DNA from: Rhizophagus clarus
Lineage: Eukaryota > Glomeromycota > Glomeromycetes > Glomerales > Glomeraceae
Assembly (NCBI GenBank): GCA_015698045.1
Contig: BLAL01000196.1
Location: 496,001 to 560,000, forward strand
Direction of reading: 5' to 3'
DNA length: 64,000 nt
Shown one piece after another: positions 59,948 through 64,000 of this stretch (its first letter is position 1; each line of letters begins with the position of its first letter). The notes under the pieces were generated by a model. That model was given only the letters and a program-made list of their open reading frames with translations. It was not told the DNA's origin and did not search any database. A program made the position numbers and the translations under genes.

Positions 59948-60840
59948 ATGGTAAATCAAACAAATCAAAACATTATACATAATTGTAAATGGGTTGGCTG
60001 TACGGACAAGTTCGATTCTATGTTGTCTTTGTGGAAACATGTCGAGCAACAACACGTTGATAATGCAATACCACGTTTAATACATTTTGTGAATGATGAC
60101 GACGGTACATAACAATAATATTTCTGAACGTGCCACTAATATCATTATGTTCCTAAGTTGAAGTTGCTTTTAAATTTAATATTCTTACCCATTAATAATA
60201 TTTTATTATAGATATTCCAGTCACGTCACCACAAAATAATACAGCTATGACAAAGTCCTCCATTGATTTTGTTGCAACTTCACAAATAAATCAGTCTCAT
60301 AGTGTTTATCCTGCTCATATTAACACAATTAACACCATTGTGGGCGGTACGGGCAATATTAATAATGGACAGAATTTAACTTCGATGTTGCCAAATTTAA
60401 ATTTAAATTTACAAGGTGTGCAGCAAACAACGCATTCTCGATTACAACAAGGTTCCCACATGTTAACGTCACAAATAAGTCCAGCTATAACATATGAAGA
60501 CACTTTTGGGCAATTTAGGAATGCACAAATGATTCAGACAACGTATCTATCATCACAAACACAAAAGCAACGACATCAATATAACAATTATCTACTTCAA
60601 CAGAATCTTTTGCAACAGCAACTGCAACAGCAACAATTGCAACAGCAAACATTAATTTTGACTGGCCAAGCTATGTTAGGGAGCATGCCTAATCCTATTC
60701 CTATTGATGATAATAACACGATGGATGTTGGTTCACCTGTTATTAATCATCAAACATTAGGCCGTCCTCCAGTGATTCAAGTACAAAAGAAAGGTTCTAA
60801 TTTAAATAGACATTCTTTAAGCCAGAATACAAAAAAATAA
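59948..60840 (+). CDS. C2H2 zinc-finger protein with Q/N-rich tail
   Basis: Two exons (59948-60104, 60212-60840) sum to 261 residues. A single C2H2 finger near the N-terminus: CKWVGCTDKFDSMLSLWKHV then EQQH (C-x4-C-x12-H-x4-H). The rest is low complexity: N/T/S/Q-rich with a glutamine block (LLQQQLQQQQLQQQ) around residues 180-200 and a basic, Ser/Asn-rich end (KKGSNLNRHSLSQNTKK). A lone finger plus poly-Q tail is typical of transcriptional or chromatin cofactors (the C-terminal finger of ARID2/Rsc-type subunits has similar spacing), but no partner domain is present, so no family is assigned. Tandem with the UBAP1-like gene, 229 bp upstream. Confidence 0.75.
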
Positions 60841-61467
60841 GGTATGCAGGAAACGAATTATTGAAATTTGATACAATGTACATTCTCGAAGTTTAAATAC
60901 ATTTATTCTTTTAGGATATGCTTCCGAAAGAATATTAATTGGGTCTGATTGTTTTTTTTGATTATTTTTCATTATTAATTTATTTCATGGGTCTTCTAAC
61001 GAAATATTTTGTTTTTTTGCAGCGATTTATATTTGAGACAACTTCACTAGGATGGTTCACACATTTCTGAATTGTAGATTAAAATGTTGAAAAGATTGTA
61101 AATAAATTTATCATTTTCACATCTTCTACGAAGGGATGAAGCAACTTTTTAATCGTAGAATATTAAAACTGGATCTGTTTAGTATTTATAATTAGAGATT
61201 CTTATCTCGATTATAAACTTTTTTTTTTATTACAATCAGTATAATTGCAATATATCATTAAAATTTCACTGTAAATTTGTAATTACAAAACAAATAAGAA
61301 TAAAATACAGTGAAAGGATAGAGAAGAATTTAAATTTCAACCAGGAATATAGGAATATCTTACCAAAAACAAATTCAAATTTAAATAGAATGTAAATACG
61401 GTACAATTTGAATGTTGATATAATAGCTCAATAAAATTCTATATTTAGATATCCCTTTCAGATTTTT
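60841..61467. other. Tail-to-tail spacer before BRD8-like gene
   Basis: 627 bp between convergent stop codons, A/T-rich. No gene seen. Confidence 0.5.
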
Positions 61468-64000
61468 TTATTTTAAAGAGACAGATAATCTTTTAGTCTT
61501 CTTTGTTGGACGATGATCCGGAGTATCATCCTTGAATTTACCACGGAGTGAAGAATTTGCCACAGCGGGTCTATCGCCTTCATTTCTTCTATCGGTTGTA
61601 AAGTAGACAGCTTCATTAGCTATATATAAAAAGAATAAAAGTACCCATCACGAAAAATAATTTGAGTATTACTTTGATAAAACATTCTAGTATTGTCAAA
61701 TTTCTTTAAAGTTATAAATAAAAATTGGATATTTAAAGACGCCGTAGTTTCATACCATCTATGGCCATACTCTTCCTTCGTGTAGCCGGCTCATGTGTTC
61801 CTCCTGAGCCTTCACTTCTTCTAAAATCCATGATTTGTGTTTCAACATAATCTTTCATTTCTAACGCCATTTGATGAATATCCGTTTCTTCTCTGTTAAA
61901 CACCGAGGCATTCATAAACATTAACATTAAATCACGATGAAATGAATCGGTATCATGGATGGTCTAAAATAAAAATTGCGTTTAACTTTTTTGTAGTAAT
62001 GCCGAGAAATTTTTTTTAAAATATATCGAATAAAAATTACCCCTTCACGAAGGCGCCTTTTTAAGCTCTTTAAATCCATTGGCTGTTTTACTATGTCATA
62101 GTAACCGGGCGCATCTTGTTCTCTAATCGGATTTTGGAAAACGCTGGCAAACCGATGATTATTAATTTCATGTAATATCATATTAACTAGCTTCTGCCAT
62201 GTTTTAAGTTTCTTGTCATCTATATAAGTAATTTATGTGAGACATAAACTTTGAATTTAAAAAAAAAAATGCTCATATACTAATATTTTAATATATACCA
62301 GATGTTTCTCCACTTGGAGTTGGAGCGGTATCATATTGAGGAGTGGGTGTTGGAGGAATAGCAGCTATTAAAAAAATAAAATGTTACCAAATAAATATTA
62401 AAATTAAATAAAAAATAATGAGATTATAACATTATTTGCTTACGATCTCCAGGAGTTGAAGGCGGTGCATTTGAAGGACTAGTCGCTACGGCAGCAATTG
62501 GGGTGGTAGGCACCAAACCAATACCAGGAGTTAAAGGTTCTTTGAATTCTGCCTGAGGTGTAGATATGGCCTTTTCTTTGGAATCGTATTTATCCTCCTC
62601 ACTTTCCTCAGGCAAATCAGCTATGATCATATCTGCAGCATCATCTTTGACTTCTTCTGAGATGTCATCCTTATTTATCTTTGTTTCAGCAGCTGGCACA
62701 GTAAGCGAAGATTCTGCCGACTTTATAATATCCATTTCTTGTGCAGTTTCTCCCTTTGTTTGAGCTACAGATTGTTTTGATGTGACCTCCGAAATTTCTA
62801 GTTCCTTGCCTTTCCCTTTAACAGTCTCTTTATCTTCTTTTTCTTCCTTTACTGTAGTTTTACTAGGTTGGCTTTCGGATTCATACTGTTCTTGAGACAT
62901 TATGGTCTCTTGTTTATCTACTTCTTCCATCGAGGTTGGTGAAGACACAAGATTTTCAACAAAATCGTTGGTACCATCTGGTAAGAATTCCACACTATGT
63001 TCACACAGATCCATTGCAACATCACCACCAATAATAGTTTGTGGAGTATCTTCAGCAGTAACGGAATCTGCATTTGGTGAAACAACCATTTTCTTAGCTT
63101 GTTCAGTTTTAGAGACATCTGTTTCAAATGTTGATTCGAGTGCAGGAATCGATGATTCGATTATAGGTTTCTCTATAGATTTTTCATCGTCAATATCCAT
63201 CATATCAACTCCTCCTTCCACTGGAAGTTCAATATTGTCTTTTATATTTGTAGCAACGTTTGTTACCGCTTGAACATTTTGTTCCTTTAAGGAATCATTA
63301 ATTAAATTCTCATTTGGCTCAGCAAGTGGTGTTGCTGGAGTTTGAGGTTGTAATACATCTTTGTTAACTTCAACTGATACTAATGTCGAAGAAGGATTTA
63401 CATCATTTTCCATAGCTCCTGTCGTTGATGATGAATCCATCTCTATATTCGTTGGTTTGATTTCTATTTGTGGTTCTGTTACTATTTCTTCCTCTATGAT
63501 ATCATTTGTTGTATCAACGTCCATTGGTGTAACAGATTCAATTTTAGCTGGAAGAATTATGGGAGGTTCAATTTTAACATTCACGTCAGAAATTATATCA
63601 GTTGATTCTTTAGATGCTTCTGCCGTCGATGACACCTCTAGCTCCCTTTTTTTTATCATTTCAGCAAATTTATTATCTGATTTTCCCGATTTAATATCAT
63701 CTATCTCGTTCACAAGATCCCTTTATAAATAAATGACGAACGAATTATTTTAATATTCGATCTGTACTAATGCCAATTTAAAAAATTTAATTGCTTTTTA
63801 CCGAAATCTTTTTTCGGAAGACATAATATCTGATTTCAATTCAACAATACGTTCATGATAAAGCTGACGAGCTAATTTCGCGGTCCATGGCATACGTTGC
63901 TTGTCTGTTAATATTTCGAGACAATATAATAAACAATTTTTATAAAATGTTAACATTTCTTTGGACAAATTTTTTTTTTAAAAAAAAATTGTAAAAATAT
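61468..64000 (-). CDS. BRD8: BRD8-like bromodomain protein (NuA4 type), 5' end missing
   Basis: The gene enters from the right edge; its start is outside. The first visible exon reads LTDKQRMPWTAKLARQLY, then HERIVELKSDIMSSEKRFRD and LVNEIDDIKSGKSDNKFAEM, which parallels the animal BRD8 segment TAERVEELKKVIKETQERY...LIQAG. A large acidic, S/T-rich disordered region of ~420 residues follows (62424-63713). The C-terminal bromodomain is WQKLVNMILHEINNHRFASVF, DAPGYYDIVKQPMDLKSLKRRL, then DLMLMFMNASVFNREETDIH; the acetyl-lysine Asn is the N of VFNRE. It ends TKKTKRLSVSLK. BRD8 (fission yeast Bdc1) is a NuA4/TIP60 subunit, so this fits with YAF9 in the same window. Bromodomain certain, BRD8 identity likely. 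Confidence 0.85.

Noticed and set aside
62902-63273. 123-codon plus-strand ORF (and a similar one at 63361-63732)
   Set aside because: Antisense shadow of the acidic region of the BRD8-like gene; the bias of the minus-strand codons creates it.
1-64000. CRISPR array, prophage, bacterial operon or biosynthetic cluster
   Set aside because: All genes are intron-containing eukaryotic housekeeping or regulatory genes; no spaced direct repeats, phage genes or clustered pathway enzymes were seen.

Overview
The window is nuclear DNA from a fungus: very A/T-rich, full of poly(A)/poly(T) runs, with genes on both strands cut by short spliceosomal introns (mostly 50-200 bp, GTAAGT-like donors, TAG/CAG acceptors). 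The gene set points to an early-diverging, filamentous lineage: fungal-style PIN4, YAF9, COQ2 and mitochondrial Pol gamma sit beside genes many yeasts have lost (SUZ12 of PRC2, GCP4, a UBAP1-type ESCRT-I subunit, THOC3, a BRD8-type NuA4 subunit). Base composition and intron style fit an arbuscular mycorrhizal fungus such as Rhizophagus. That is an inference, not proof.

Layout, left to right. 0-10 kb: 5' part of a CDC48/AFG2-type AAA ATPase, an epsin, the mitochondrial DNA polymerase, then a divergent orphan acidic protein. 10-21 kb: COQ2 and GCP4 back to back on a 137-bp shared promoter, a seven-exon cytosolic HSP70, and an M49-type metallopeptidase. 21-36 kb: a small orphan, the N-terminal methyltransferase NTM1, a fungal multi-pass membrane protein, SUZ12, an ACAD10/11-type acyl-CoA dehydrogenase and an ERI1-type exonuclease, separated by long A/T-only spacers. 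36-52 kb: a PPNTP-repeat protein, PIN4 (RRM+R3H), YAF9, PI31, RRP15 and a CaM kinase with two micro-exons. 52-64 kb: a steroid 5-alpha-reductase-like enzyme, THOC3, a membrane-anchored alpha/beta hydrolase, a UBAP1-like ESCRT-I subunit, a C2H2/poly-Q protein and a BRD8-like bromodomain protein that runs off the right edge.

The genes are not an operon or cluster; they are housekeeping and regulatory genes in ordinary eukaryotic order. Themes recur: chromatin (SUZ12, YAF9, BRD8-like), endocytosis/ESCRT (epsin, UBAP1-like), RNA (PIN4, ERI1, THOC3, RRP15), mitochondria (Pol gamma, COQ2). Most spliced models were checked by adding exon lengths: each sums to a multiple of three with family-conserved residues across the junctions.

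The most striking points are two apparently altered active sites. The mitochondrial DNA polymerase has lost most catalytic residues of its 3'-5' proofreading exonuclease while the polymerase motifs remain. The alpha/beta hydrolase has Asp where its nucleophile Ser should be. Two GC-AG introns and the 11-nt and 8-nt micro-exons are also notable.
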